In this document: piece after piece, positions 41,985-52,400 of the stretch | Numbering within the stretch: the first letter of the stretch is position 1 | Layout: the number at the start of each line of letters is the position of its first letter | From: CAADGU01 sp035444285 | GTDB taxonomy: Bacteria; Chloroflexota; Anaerolineae; Promineifilales; Promineifilaceae | DNA length: 64,000 nt | Assembly: GCA_035444285.1 (NCBI GenBank) | Contig: DAOMOK010000001.1 | Coordinates: 558,001 to 622,000, forward strand | Direction of reading: 5' to 3' | The notes under the pieces: generated by a model | Seen by the model: only the letters and a program-made list of their open reading frames with translations | Databases searched by the model: none | What the model was told of the DNA's origin: nothing | Translations under genes and position numbers: made by a program

Positions 41985-44903
41985 ATAGGTTTTCAATATC
42001 GCCTGCACCGCCGGTAAATGGGCGTCCAGACTGGCCGTGCTGTTCAACAACACAAAGATAGAAGGCACACCCATATCGGCAATCGAATCGGTCACATCAC
42101 CGGAAATACGCTGGCCAATGTCCGCCTGATCGGGCGAATAACCATCTACGGCCTGGGCGTACAGGTCAGCCAGGGCGCGGGAAGCGGCCGTCTGCGCCTG
42201 AGCGCACCGGCCCGGCGACACTTTCCCGGCATTAGCCGCCGAGGCTGGCGTATTCCAGAAAACGGCGGCAACTGGCTGGATCAGGCTAATGAATTGAGAT
42301 AATGCCTGCGATTCCGGCTCTGATAGCGCCGATGATCCGGCACGGCCGTCAGCGAGTGCCTCCCATGCGCAACCCCAATTCCGGTTCAGGTCTACACGAT
42401 TCGCATTTAATCGGCCGCCGCTCACGCTGGCGCTGTCCGGGTTCCATTCGGGCACAATGTAAACGGTGACGTTGGCGGGCAACAAGTCCGGGCTGGCGGC
42501 CAGCCGCACCCGCAGCGCCTCAGCCAGGGCGATGGAATCTGGCGAAAAACCGGCATACAGCCCGCCCACAAACAAGAGCCGGTTAGCGCCATCCCCAATT
42601 TTCCAGGCCACAATATCTTCACCGTTAACCGATTTGCCAATGACCAACCGTTCCGCGCCGACGGGCGGCACAGTGGGCACGATAACAACCGTTTCCGGCG
42701 TATTGACCACAGCCAACACCGTAGATGTCGGTTGAGATTCAATGGTTATAGTAGTCGTGGGCACGGCCGTATCAACGACCACCGCCACCTCCGTCCCCAA
42801 GTCACAGGCCGCCTCCAAATCACCTTCCCGGAAAAAGCCGGTACAGGGATCGGCATAATCCTGCCCACCTGTGTAAGAAAGGAAGAACAGGATAAACAAC
42901 AACGGCAGCAAAATCGCCAGCAGCAGCCAGATGGAGAGGATGGGCGGCGCGATCAGGCGGCCCACCTGGGGCGCGGCCACCGATCCACCGGCTATCCGCA
43001 GTTCAAAAGGGATCAGGCGCGAACGCAAGAAGAACGGCCGTTTACGCGCCCGCCCCGTCAGTCGTAAGGTATGCGCCTCCCCCGGCATACTTTCCACTTC
43101 CGTCGGCGACAGTTCAAACAGGATTTCATTGTCCACATCGGCCACGCTGGCGGCAAAACGGTTACGGCCGTTGCCCTCATTCACCAGCCGCACATCACCC
43201 GCCTTGCCATGCCGCAGCGTGGCCGGTTGCATCTCGGCGAAAAATTGGCTAAAGGGGTGAATGGTAAACTGGCCGTTGCTCACGGCCGTTTCCGACCCCT
43301 TATCCGCCCGCGCTTCCAGTTTGAACTGGTGCAGCCCGGCGGTGGCGCTGTGGTGGCGCGGCGGCTGGATGGTAAAGGGCACAATCACCTTTTGCTGCGG
43401 CGATAGATGAATCAACCCTGGCTCCACCGCCACCCACTGTGGTGGAATGCCCATCACCCCTAGCGTGACGCTCAGGGCGCGCCCGGTCTGATTTTCCAGT
43501 TCCAACACCGCCTGCGCCGGCATTCCGGCATGGGTTGTCAATTGCGTCGGCTGCATACTCATATACAGCCGCCCTGTGTCCACCACCGGCTTTGGCGTGG
43601 CCGTTTCCGGCGCTTTTTGCGCCAGACCGGACTTCCATTCCAGTGCATACTCGCCCAACTTCACCATCTGCCCTGGTTTCCACGGCTCTGGCATGTCGGC
43701 TAACAACTGGCTGCCTTCCAGATAGGTGCCATTTAGACTGCCCATGTCAATCACATTCCAGCCGGTATCGGTGCGTTCCAGCCGGGCATGTTTGGCCGCC
43801 ACCCCATCACCCGTCAGCACCAGGTCATTATCACGCTGCAAACCGATGGTGATGAGCCATTTGTGGAGCAAAAAGGTCTGCGGCTCCAGCCGGGGATGGC
43901 GAATAATGAGATAGTCGGCATCAGAAGAAGAGGGAGGCGGAGGGGCAGCGGGTGCAGCCACAGCAGGAACGGCTACCGCCACCGCCGCCGCTGCTACCGG
44001 CGCCGGGCGTGCTGGCGCTGGGGGTGAGACGACGGCTACTGGTTGTGGCGGCGCGGCTGGTGGCGGCGTAGACGCCGCGCCATCTACCGGTAATTTGTCT
44101 ACCTCGCGGCGCAAAAACAGGAGGAACTCTTCCATGGAGCGGTAGCGTTCGGCCGTGTTGCGAGCCATCGCTTTAAGGATGATCGCTTCCAACACGGTGG
44201 GGATTTCCGGGCGCAGGGAGCGCGGTGTTGGCGGCGCGCCACCGGCCAACACGTCACGGGTAGATTGCGGTTGGAAGGGCAGCCGCCCGGTACAAACGTG
44301 GTAAAGCATGATCCCCAGCGCGTATACGTCGGAACGGCCGTTTGGCCGTTTACCATCACACTGCTCCGGCGACAGATACGGCAGCAAAGTCGGCGACGGC
44401 TCACCAGGGACCAGGCTGGCCTGTTGAAAATCGGTGAGCAGTGGTCGCCAGGGCAGTTCCCCACCATGCGGCGGCAGCAGCACATTGAACGGCTGTAATC
44501 CGCCATGGATCACCCCTTGCCTGTGGGCATACACCAGAGCATCGGCGGCAATCTGCACCACTCTAGCCCCCAGTCGTAGCCCCAACAACGTGCCATCTGC
44601 CAGCACGTGACCCAACGTTTCGCCATGCACCCATTCCGAGGCCACAAGCAACTGCCGGTCGGCCTCACCTATCTGGTAAACGCGCACCATGCCCGGATGC
44701 TGCAAAGCAGTGATACCGGCGGCGCTGCTCAGCAGCTTTTCACGGAAAGCAGGCTGGTTTGCCAGATGCGGGTGAATCACCTTCAGCGCGACGGTCTGTG
44801 CATGTTTTTCATCTCTGGCGCGGAAAACATGGCCGACGCTGCCCGACCCGACGCTTTCTTCAATGAGATAGTCACCCACTCGTTTGCCAATCAACTCTTG
44901 CAT
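41976..44903 (-). CDS. Pseudokinase-FHA-membrane protein with degenerate M14 peptidase ectodomain
   Basis: This 975-residue protein starts at ATG 44903. Residues 10-270 follow the Ser/Thr kinase fold, with SVGSGSVGHVF and the VAIK-type ALKVI, but the catalytic loop reads VIHGGLQPFN (133-140) in place of HRDxKxxN and the DFG is DFQ (158-160). The catalytic Asp is absent, so it is probably a pseudokinase. A Pro/Ala linker leads to an FHA domain (331-424) with IGLQRDNDLVL and LNGTYL. An Ig-like domain follows, then a transmembrane helix (about 650-680) and an external domain from about 750 like M14 zinc carboxypeptidase: IGKSVNGEDIVAWKI and LNANRVDLNRNW are typical, but the metal-binding HxxE is replaced. 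It may be a scaffold or receptor. Confidence 0.82.
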   Translation of the reverse strand: MQELIGKRVGDYLIEESVGSGSVGHVFRARDEKHAQTVALKVIHPHLANQPAFREKLLSSAAGITALQHPGMVRVYQIGEADRQLLVASEWVHGETLGHVLADGTLLGLRLGARVVQIAADALVYAHRQGVIHGGLQPFNVLLPPHGGELPWRPLLTDFQQASLVPGEPSPTLLPYLSPEQCDGKRPNGRSDVYALGIMLYHVCTGRLPFQPQSTRDVLAGGAPPTPRSLRPEIPTVLEAIILKAMARNTAERYRSMEEFLLFLRREVDKLPVDGAASTPPPAAPPQPVAVVSPPAPARPAPVAAAAVAVAVPAVAAPAAPPPPSSSDADYLIIRHPRLEPQTFLLHKWLITIGLQRDNDLVLTGDGVAAKHARLERTDTGWNVIDMGSLNGTYLEGSQLLADMPEPWKPGQMVKLGEYALEWKSGLAQKAPETATPKPVVDTGRLYMSMQPTQLTTHAGMPAQAVLELENQTGRALSVTLGVMGIPPQWVAVEPGLIHLSPQQKVIVPFTIQPPRHHSATAGLHQFKLEARADKGSETAVSNGQFTIHPFSQFFAEMQPATLRHGKAGDVRLVNEGNGRNRFAASVADVDNEILFELSPTEVESMPGEAHTLRLTGRARKRPFFLRSRLIPFELRIAGGSVAAPQVGRLIAPPILSIWLLLAILLPLLFILFFLSYTGGQDYADPCTGFFREGDLEAACDLGTEVAVVVDTAVPTTTITIESQPTSTVLAVVNTPETVVIVPTVPPVGAERLVIGKSVNGEDIVAWKIGDGANRLLFVGGLYAGFSPDSIALAEALRVRLAASPDLLPANVTVYIVPEWNPDSASVSGGRLNANRVDLNRNWGCAWEALADGRAGSSALSEPESQALSQFISLIQPVAAVFWNTPASAANAGKVSPGRCAQAQTAASRALADLYAQAVDGYSPDQADIGQRISGDVTDSIADMGVPSIFVLLNSTASLDAHLPAVQAILKTYGN

Positions 44904-44926
44904 GGAATCAATTCCTGTTGGTATCT

Positions 44927-44968
44927 GGTAATTGGGTAATGGCGTAATTACAAAATTACCCAATTACC
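44927..44968. repeat. 14-bp inverted repeat of TAATTGGG units
   Basis: GGTAATTGGGTAAT at 44927-44940 pairs with ATTACCCAATTACC at 44955-44968. It lies between the kinase-FHA stop and the pseudokinase start and may form a terminator or attenuator. Confidence 0.75.
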
Positions 44969-44974
44969 TGATTA

Positions 44975-47900
44975 CTAATTTTCATGCGCCCCCGGCATGG
45001 AAGCGCGGCAGTTGTGCCGCAGATCATTGGGCTGATAGACTAGATCAGGCGGCGCTTCGCCCACTTTCTGCAAAATGAAATGGTCTAAAAACCAGCCGTT
45101 GTTGTTTGTGACATAGTTGTTGCGGAACATGGCAAACAGGATCACGTTTTGCGCATCCGGCACGGTAAATTCCACAAAACGGGAACTCACCTGGCCAATG
45201 GGTACCGGCTGCCAGTCCAGATGCTGGTACAGGCCATTCTCCACGCACAGATGTAGTTCGGCATACCCTTCTGGCGCCCACTCTTTTTGACCGGCCGGGC
45301 TGTAGCCCCAGACGGTATCGGCAAAAAAGTCTATGGTGAAACGATAGACGCCGGGGCCGAGCGGCATGTTCTTGAACAAGGCAAAACGGATAGGTGCGCC
45401 ACCTTTGAACACTTTCATTATCTTATCCCGGTGAAACAGTTCACAAATGGCGTCATTTTCCGGTTGGTCGTCGGTACACTCATTCAGGTTAAAACGTTCC
45501 TGCGGCTGCATTTCCGGGTAGAAATAGAGCAGGTCAGGGTTATTGTCAACGGGATAGTTGTCGTCGGCCATAAACTGCCAGCCAATAGGCACCAGCAGTT
45601 CATCCGAGTGGGAGCTATCGCCGGTAGAACGAACAACAAAACCGTAGGTGCCACTCTCAAACGAATCATTATCAGCCAGCAGGTTAATCTCCGGCGTGGG
45701 GGTAGGCGTGGGCCAACTGCCGGAATCGGGATCAATACAATCATTTTGACCGTCGCCATCAGAATCAGCCTGGGCTGGATTGGTATATTGGCCGCGAGCA
45801 GGTTCGCACTGTGGTGGTGGGTTGGGATTGCCCCGCACTTCTTCACCGTCTAACAAACCGTCGTTATCCGTGTCTGGTTTCAACGGGTCAGTATTTAATA
45901 ATCGGACGCCATCGCTGTTGATTTCTTCACCATCTTTCAAGCCATCTTCGTCGGTGTCCGCCTTGTTAGGATTCGTGCCAAATTCAGCTTCTTTGGCGTT
46001 GCTCAGGCCGTCGTTGTCGTTGTCTTGCAGGCCATAGTTGATGGTGGACACGGCCGTAGCCGTTTCTGCATTTACCCGTACAGCTTCCGTCGTCGCCGTC
46101 GCCTCCGCGGCAGCAATGTTGATCACGGCCGTCTGCGTACTGACCACCACGGCCGCGCGAGCTGTCGCCGTACCGGAGATGGACACAACAGCCCGGCTCT
46201 TGATGCCACTCACCGAAAACATGCCAAAGGGGATGGAAATGCCAAAAATAGCCAGCAAAAAGAGGACAATCCACTTGGGCAGGCGCGGCGAGACTTCGAG
46301 CTGCCCCGATTGTGTTTTTGGTTCACCCACAGCAGGCAAGACCTGGAATTGGAAGGGGTGGGATTTTTTGCTGGAGCCGTAATACGGCCGTGCCGCCGGC
46401 CGCACCTTCACATTCACCCGCTCCTCCTGGCCCGGCGGCACCGTCACCCGCTGCGCCATCTGGCTAAAGAGCACGGCTTCATTGCTGTCTTGCGCCAGCA
46501 CCGTGTAGCGTTCTTCGGTATTGCCCGTGTTCTGGATAATCACCTGGGTGCTGCCGCTGTTTTTCACCCGCACCGGGTTCAGGCTGGCAGCAAAACGCGG
46601 CGCCGGTTCCACCAGCAAATTGCCAAAGGCATGCCCTTCGATGCGTTGGTCAGACGAGGAGCGCAAAATCAGGCGGTAGGGGTAGGTCTGGGCGCGGGTG
46701 CCTTCCTGCGGCGCATGAATAGTGAAGCGGAAGGTGGTCTCCTTGTTGGGCATTAGCTGCACACTGGATTCGGCCATGCGTACCCAATCACGCGGCAGCC
46801 CCTCCAGTTCCACCGAAAAATGGTCAACGCGCACCGACTCATTGTACATGGTCGCCTGCACCACCGTTTGCGCCCCTGGCTTCAGGCTGATGGTCAGCGG
46901 TTCCAGGCGAATGCTGCTCAGATGGGTCAGTTCTGGCGTGGCGGCAAAAGCCGACTCGCGGGACACGGGCGGCGGTGGCGCCGGTTGAATGATGACGGGG
47001 CGGTCGGCGGGGGGCGGCGGTTGGAAACTAGCCGCAGCGACGGCGGCAGCAGCAACAACAGGGGCCACTTTGGCGGCGACGGGAGCGGCGACCGGAGCCG
47101 CTGCCGTTTGCCAGACCAATGTAAACGGCCCAATTGCCAGCTTTTCCCCTACCGGCCAGGGCACAGCCACGTTGGGCATCAATTCCACACCCGCCAGAAA
47201 CGTACCGTTGGTGCTTTGCAAATCCACTACCTGCCAACCAGTGCCGCTCTTTTCCAGACGAGCATGACGCGAGGAGACGGAACTTTCATTCAGCACAATA
47301 TCGTTGGCGTTGGTACGGCCGATGGTAAGCGTGGGTTTGAGCAAAGTATAGCTCTGGTCTCTTTCCCCCTCGCGGCTGATGACAAGCTGGTCAGGTGGCG
47401 GAGGAGGGAGCGGCGAGGCCGCTACTGGCACGGCGACAGCGGGAATGGGCGATGGCGTCTCTGGCAGCGCCGCCATTTGGGTCATATCGTGGCTTTGCGC
47501 GCTTTGGCGGGCAGCGCGCAGGGCAGCGGCCATTTCTGCGCCGCTCTGGTAACGCTGCGCCGGCTCTTTTGCCATGGCCTTGCTGATGATGTCAGAAACG
47601 GTGGTGGGTACTTCCGACCGGATAAGGTGGGGTGCTGTGGGTTGGCCGCCACGATGCTGTTTGAACGCTTCGTCCACCGTGCGAATGTCATAGGGCAACT
47701 GGCCGGTGACGAGTTCATACAAGACAATGCCCAGGGAGTAGAGGTCGGTACGGCCGTCGGGCTTTTTCCCTTCTAGCTGCTCCGGCGAAATGTAGGGCAG
47801 CGTGCCCAACAGCAGCGATGCCTCCGTTTGCAGCAGCCCGCCCTCTTTTAGTTTCACCAGGCCAAAATCTGTAACCACCGCCCGCAAACGTGGCTCGCCA

Positions 47901-48370
47901 GTGCGGTCGGGCTGCTCTAGTTCCTTGAGCAGCACATTGTCCGGCTTGATGTCCCGATGCACAATGCCACGTTGATGAGCATATCCCACAGCATCGGCCG
48001 TTTGCGCTACCAGATGCAGCGCCTCATCCAGCGGCATGTGCTGGCCCCGGCGCTGCCACTCCTGCAAATAGTTGATCAGGCTGCCCTTGCTCACCAATTC
48101 CATGACCATGTAGAGCCAGCCACCCTCGCGGTTGAAGTTGAATATGCGAATGATCGAGGGGTGATCCAGGTTAGCGGCCGTTTGTGCCTCTTGCATGAAG
48201 CGCGATTGGAACTGCGGCTCGTGCATCAAGGAAGGGTGGATGATTTTGATGGCGACGGGCCGGTTCAAATCTTCATCAAGCGCCTGGTAGACGCTGCCCA
48301 TCCCCCCCTTGCCCAACAAACGGCCGATACGGAATTGGTTGATTTTTTGGCCTTCCAGATCGTGTTGCAT
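44975..48370 (-). CDS. Ser/Thr kinase-FHA-membrane protein with thrombospondin type 3 repeats
   Basis: This 1,131-residue protein starts at ATG 48370, whose GAGG lies 8 bases upstream. Residues 10-280 are an intact Hanks-type kinase (LLGKGGMGSVYQ, Lys42 in AIKI, HRDIKPDN at 138, DFGLVKL). An FHA domain follows at about 330-425 with TIGRTNANDIVL, SSRHARL and STNGTFL. Two Ig-like domains precede a transmembrane helix at about 693-723. The outside part has four Asp-rich calcium-binding repeats such as DNDNDGLSNAKEAEFG and DTDEDGLKDGEE (about 780-885), then a C-terminal beta domain that resembles carbohydrate-binding modules. It probably senses calcium or a surface ligand and signals to the FHA partners in this cluster. 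Confidence 0.85.
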   Translation of the reverse strand: MQHDLEGQKINQFRIGRLLGKGGMGSVYQALDEDLNRPVAIKIIHPSLMHEPQFQSRFMQEAQTAANLDHPSIIRIFNFNREGGWLYMVMELVSKGSLINYLQEWQRRGQHMPLDEALHLVAQTADAVGYAHQRGIVHRDIKPDNVLLKELEQPDRTGEPRLRAVVTDFGLVKLKEGGLLQTEASLLLGTLPYISPEQLEGKKPDGRTDLYSLGIVLYELVTGQLPYDIRTVDEAFKQHRGGQPTAPHLIRSEVPTTVSDIISKAMAKEPAQRYQSGAEMAAALRAARQSAQSHDMTQMAALPETPSPIPAVAVPVAASPLPPPPPDQLVISREGERDQSYTLLKPTLTIGRTNANDIVLNESSVSSRHARLEKSGTGWQVVDLQSTNGTFLAGVELMPNVAVPWPVGEKLAIGPFTLVWQTAAAPVAAPVAAKVAPVVAAAAVAAASFQPPPPADRPVIIQPAPPPPVSRESAFAATPELTHLSSIRLEPLTISLKPGAQTVVQATMYNESVRVDHFSVELEGLPRDWVRMAESSVQLMPNKETTFRFTIHAPQEGTRAQTYPYRLILRSSSDQRIEGHAFGNLLVEPAPRFAASLNPVRVKNSGSTQVIIQNTGNTEERYTVLAQDSNEAVLFSQMAQRVTVPPGQEERVNVKVRPAARPYYGSSKKSHPFQFQVLPAVGEPKTQSGQLEVSPRLPKWIVLFLLAIFGISIPFGMFSVSGIKSRAVVSISGTATARAAVVVSTQTAVINIAAAEATATTEAVRVNAETATAVSTINYGLQDNDNDGLSNAKEAEFGTNPNKADTDEDGLKDGEEINSDGVRLLNTDPLKPDTDNDGLLDGEEVRGNPNPPPQCEPARGQYTNPAQADSDGDGQNDCIDPDSGSWPTPTPTPEINLLADNDSFESGTYGFVVRSTGDSSHSDELLVPIGWQFMADDNYPVDNNPDLLYFYPEMQPQERFNLNECTDDQPENDAICELFHRDKIMKVFKGGAPIRFALFKNMPLGPGVYRFTIDFFADTVWGYSPAGQKEWAPEGYAELHLCVENGLYQHLDWQPVPIGQVSSRFVEFTVPDAQNVILFAMFRNNYVTNNNGWFLDHFILQKVGEAPPDLVYQPNDLRHNCRASMPGAHEN

Positions 48371-48384
48371 CTGCTTGTCCTCAG

Positions 48385-48424
48385 GCAAGACCCTAAGGGT
48401 TTCAGAAAACCCTTAGGGTCTTGC
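48385..48424. repeat. 18-bp perfect hairpin (AGACCCTAAGGG)
   Basis: GCAAGACCCTAAGGGTTT (48385-48402) pairs with AAACCCTTAGGGTCTTGC (48407-48424). It lies between the CHAP gene stop and the kinase start, and may terminate or process the transcript. Confidence 0.8.
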
Positions 48425-48428
48425 CCAT

Positions 48429-49466
48429 TTACGCTCCTACCCGGTCATAAATAAAGCTGACGCCTTCTTCCCCCGGCGTGATCACAATGCGGGTCGGGTT
48501 GTCGGAGTTCATGTTCAGATTATCGGTAAATTCAACGGTAAAGGTGCCATCCCGGTTGGGAATAACCCGTTCCACAAAGGAGACATGGCCATAACGTTCA
48601 TCGGCATTATGGACGCCAGGCTGCCAGACCATGATGGAGCCTTTGACGGGCACCCCGCCTACGTCGTAGCCGGTATCGTTGGCTACGCCATCCCAGTAGC
48701 GGGCGTCGCCATGCAGGGGACCAATCTCCCGGCGCGAGGCCACATACCAGGTGCATTGCCCTTCGGGGAAGTTGTTTGGTCCCGGCTTGCCAACGGCCAC
48801 GCCTTCGCGCATCAGGCCATCAATCTGGCTGCGCTGGTCATACAACTGTTCCAGGCGGCGAGCCTCGGCCACGGAGAGGTTGCTGCGCGATTGGGATTCC
48901 AGTTCGCGGATTTCCTGGTTGATGCTGGTCAATTCGTTGACACGGCGCGACCAGAGGCTTTCGTGCAAGATAACAGGCGCAGGCTGCATCACAGGAGCAG
49001 TTTCGGCAGCAACGGGGTGTGGTTCGGACACGGCCGTTGCCCCTTCTTGCACCGGTTCGGCTGGCGCAGATTGCCCGGTTGGCTGCGTCGCTGGCGAAGG
49101 AGGCGGCGTCACCGGCGTTTTGGGGGCAAAGGCTACCAGCTTACTCTGGTCAATCGGCCCCAACACCGCACAGACCCCGGTAAAGGTAGAAGCGCCTTCC
49201 TGGTCGGCCGTTTCCCAACGAGCCGCTTCTTTGCTTAAACGTAAACTGAGGTTATCCCCGGTATTAGTAACATCGGTAAAAGCATCCAAAATGGCCCGTA
49301 GTTCTTCAATTAGACCAAGCAGGGGGGTGTCTGTGGCTGCTTTGGTTTCCAGCGTGTTAGCGGCATTGGTGAGCAGCGGCAGGTCGGCATGGATCAAACT
49401 CATCAACTGGTTGATTTCCCAGGAAACGTTGTGCGTTTCGTTGATGTCCATGTGTATTACGGGCAT
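48429..49466 (-). CDS. CHAP-domain protein, putative type VII effector (peptidoglycan hydrolase)
   Basis: This 345-residue protein has a helical N-terminus (1-110, with a WEINQLM segment) and no signal peptide. A Pro/Ala-rich linker and a coiled coil (about 170-220) follow. The C-terminus is a CHAP domain: the catalytic Cys in EGQCTWYVASR near 238, and His in RYGHVSFVE near 307, followed by the Asn/Asp-rich FTDNLNM. CHAP proteins cleave peptidoglycan amides or peptides. It is immediately downstream of the EccC gene: GGAGG lies in the last EccC codons and the stop and start are only 3 bases apart. The absence of a signal peptide together with a helical N-terminus fits a protein exported by the neighbouring ESX machine, perhaps a cell-wall effector (inference). 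Confidence 0.78.
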   Translation of the reverse strand: MPVIHMDINETHNVSWEINQLMSLIHADLPLLTNAANTLETKAATDTPLLGLIEELRAILDAFTDVTNTGDNLSLRLSKEAARWETADQEGASTFTGVCAVLGPIDQSKLVAFAPKTPVTPPPSPATQPTGQSAPAEPVQEGATAVSEPHPVAAETAPVMQPAPVILHESLWSRRVNELTSINQEIRELESQSRSNLSVAEARRLEQLYDQRSQIDGLMREGVAVGKPGPNNFPEGQCTWYVASRREIGPLHGDARYWDGVANDTGYDVGGVPVKGSIMVWQPGVHNADERYGHVSFVERVIPNRDGTFTVEFTDNLNMNSDNPTRIVITPGEEGVSFIYDRVGA

Positions 49467-49469
49467 GGT

Positions 49470-52400
49470 CTATTCCTCCACGGCCGTATCCGCCACACCA
49501 TATGGTTCGGCAATCGTGTGTATCAATTCACGCAGATTGTTTTCATACTGCATGGGCGACTGCTGCGGCGGTCCCAGGCGACCAAACTGCACAATACGGG
49601 CACGGCCGTCTGCGGCCAACACGGCCCGCCCCCGCCCCATTAACGGACGGTGATAGTTCAACATCGGATTACTTAGTTTGCCGGTCAGATTAAGCAGCGT
49701 CAGATCATTGGCATCCAGGGAGAAGGTAACGCCACTGCCAAATTTGGTGGCGCTTTGCATGTACTTAAGCTGGTAATTTTGCCGCGCCTGGCCGATGTTC
49801 ATGCTGGTGTCGGCCAGAAACAGGCGGATTTCTAATTCACGGCCGTAATCCAAACAGCGGTCGAGCAGTGGGTTCAGGTCATCGTAATGGCTAAACTGCT
49901 GCACTTCATCAATTAGAATGAGGGTACGTTTGGGAATAATGCGCGTGATGTCTGACCGGGTGCTGAGGGTGATGTCCTCATACGATTTTTTTTCAGAGGC
50001 GCGCGTCCCCAAGATAGCCTGCAACTCATGCAACAGCTTTTTGGCGCTGGTGTAACTACCGGCAAACTGCACGTGGGGCAGAGTGCGCAGCAGCCGCAGT
50101 GGGGAAGAAGATTTCAGCGAAATGACAATGATATCAATTTGCGTAGGGGCCAGACTGACGGCCGTACTCAAACACAAATTGAGCAAAAAGTCCGTCTTAC
50201 CACTTTGGGTTGGCCCCAACACCAGGTTATAAGCCGACAACGTACCAAAATAATAACGCACCGGTTCCAGGGCATCATAGTCCAACCCCATGGCAGCCGT
50301 GTACGCTTCGCCCAATGCGCCGGGGGCAATGGGATACCGCTTCCACAAGGTTTGTAGCTCCAAATACGAAGGCAGTTCGGCAATGGCAGGCAGAGGACGG
50401 TCGCCCTCAGCCCACGACCAGGTTTGTTTCATGGCCGTGATCCAGGCTTGAATTTCGTCGGTGACGCTTGCACTGAGTACCGCCGAAGCGGCCGTGTCCT
50501 TAAAGGGGATATTCGGCAGGCGCGCCGGGGCGGCAATCTGGCACTCCAACAGTTCCCCTTCCTGCGAAACATAGCCGCGCCCCGGCAGTTCCGGCAGTGG
50601 TTTGCCCCGCTTACCCAACAATTCAATGGTATCGCCGCCATGTTTCACCCCCAGCGCCAGCCGGTTCAGCGTACTTTGCAGATTCCGGGAATGCGATCCT
50701 CGGAAGGTGGCGGCTGTAAAAATGAGGTGGATGTCGGTCTGCTGCCCTTTGGCAATCAACCGGTCAATCACTTCAGCATGTTGGTAATGGTCAGCCATAA
50801 ATCCGGCAAAATCATCAAAAACCACCACCAATGTGGGCAGCGGCGCTTCCGGCAGTTTGCCGCGCAACACAGTCATATTGTCGGCGCGGTGGTCACGCAG
50901 CCGCTGTGACCTCTGCGCTTCCTCCTGCGCCAGAAAGTTAAACAACCGGGTAAGGCGCTCGGTTTCGTTGGACTGCACCAACGCCTGACAGTGGGGGAGT
51001 TCTTCAAAAATGGTCAGCGTTGGCCCACGCCCCACAAAATAGAAGAGCAAATCTTCCGGGGAGTGGGTAGCCGCCAGGCCCATGACTACACTGCGCAGGC
51101 ACAGGGATTTACCAGAACCGGGCGGCCCCACAATCACAAAATGGCCGTCGCGTTGGCTCAAGTCCAGCAGGTACGGCCGTTGCTCTTGTTGTGCCGGTAA
51201 ATCGAGCATTCCCAACGGCACGATGAGGCGGCGGGCAGGCAAGCGGCGGGCTGCTTCCCAACCCGTGTCTGGCTGCCACAGGCAAAAGACCGGCTCTTCC
51301 AGCAACACCTGGCCCAGCGGCATCTTTTCCGCTTCGGGCAGCGGGTCCAGACAAATGGGGCGCGATGGTTTGTATTTGCCTTCGCAGTGCAAGCGAATAT
51401 GTTCCACCAGCACTTCGGCTTCAGACATTTGCGTCGTTTCGTAACTGCTGCTCTGCCGCCCGTTAACGGCGGACGCCGCTTTGTGCTGGTAGACGGGTTC
51501 CATACGGCCGTCTGGCCGCAGCAGGCGAATGGTAAAATCATCCACCAGGTTCAAATCGGCCCCTTTTTCACGGAACGGTGTATCAGCCCGCGCCACCTGG
51601 AACATCTCAAAAATCTGGTTGTCGCCCACCTGGATGTATGCCTGCCCGGCGCGGGTCAGCTTTTTGGCGGCATCATCCCGGTTAAAGATGGCCCGGCTCT
51701 CCTCGGAGGTTTGCAGTTGCATGCTCATACGCACATCAATGTTGGGGCGCACGGACATAAAGTCTACGGCCGTTTGTGAACTGAGAATCAGGTGTATGCC
51801 CAATGCCCGCCCCTGCCGGGCGATATTCTTCTCCACCGTCGTCTTAAAGTCCGGGCTGATTTGCGAAGCGCGGGCAAATTCATCAATCACCACCACCAGA
51901 TGTGGCAGCAAATTTTCCGGGCTGGCCTTGTTATATTCATAAATGTTCTGGATTTGCCGCCCTAAAAGCTGCGGCGTACTTTCAAAAATCCGTTTGCGCC
52001 GCTCAATTTCCCCTTCCAACGACTGCCGGAAACGCTCCACATACGCCTCATCCAGGTCGGTGACAAACCCGACCACATGCGGCAACTGCCGCAGCCGCGC
52101 CAGTTCAGAAGCGCCACCCTTAAAATCAGCCAGCACAAAGTTGAGATGGGAGGGTGAATTGGTCGCCGCCAGGCTGAGGACGATGGAGAGAAGCGTCACG
52201 CTTTTACCCTTGCCGGTGGCCCCGGCTAACAGGGCATGATGACCGTTGCCACCCTGCGGCCCTTCGCGCAGGATCACGGTCTGCAGCCGGGCGTCCACAT
52301 TGATGCCTATGGGAAAAGACATAATGCGTTGCGCATCATACGCCTGACTATACAGTGCATCCAGGTCAACTTCTAACGGGGTGGTAGCGCCCAATAATTC

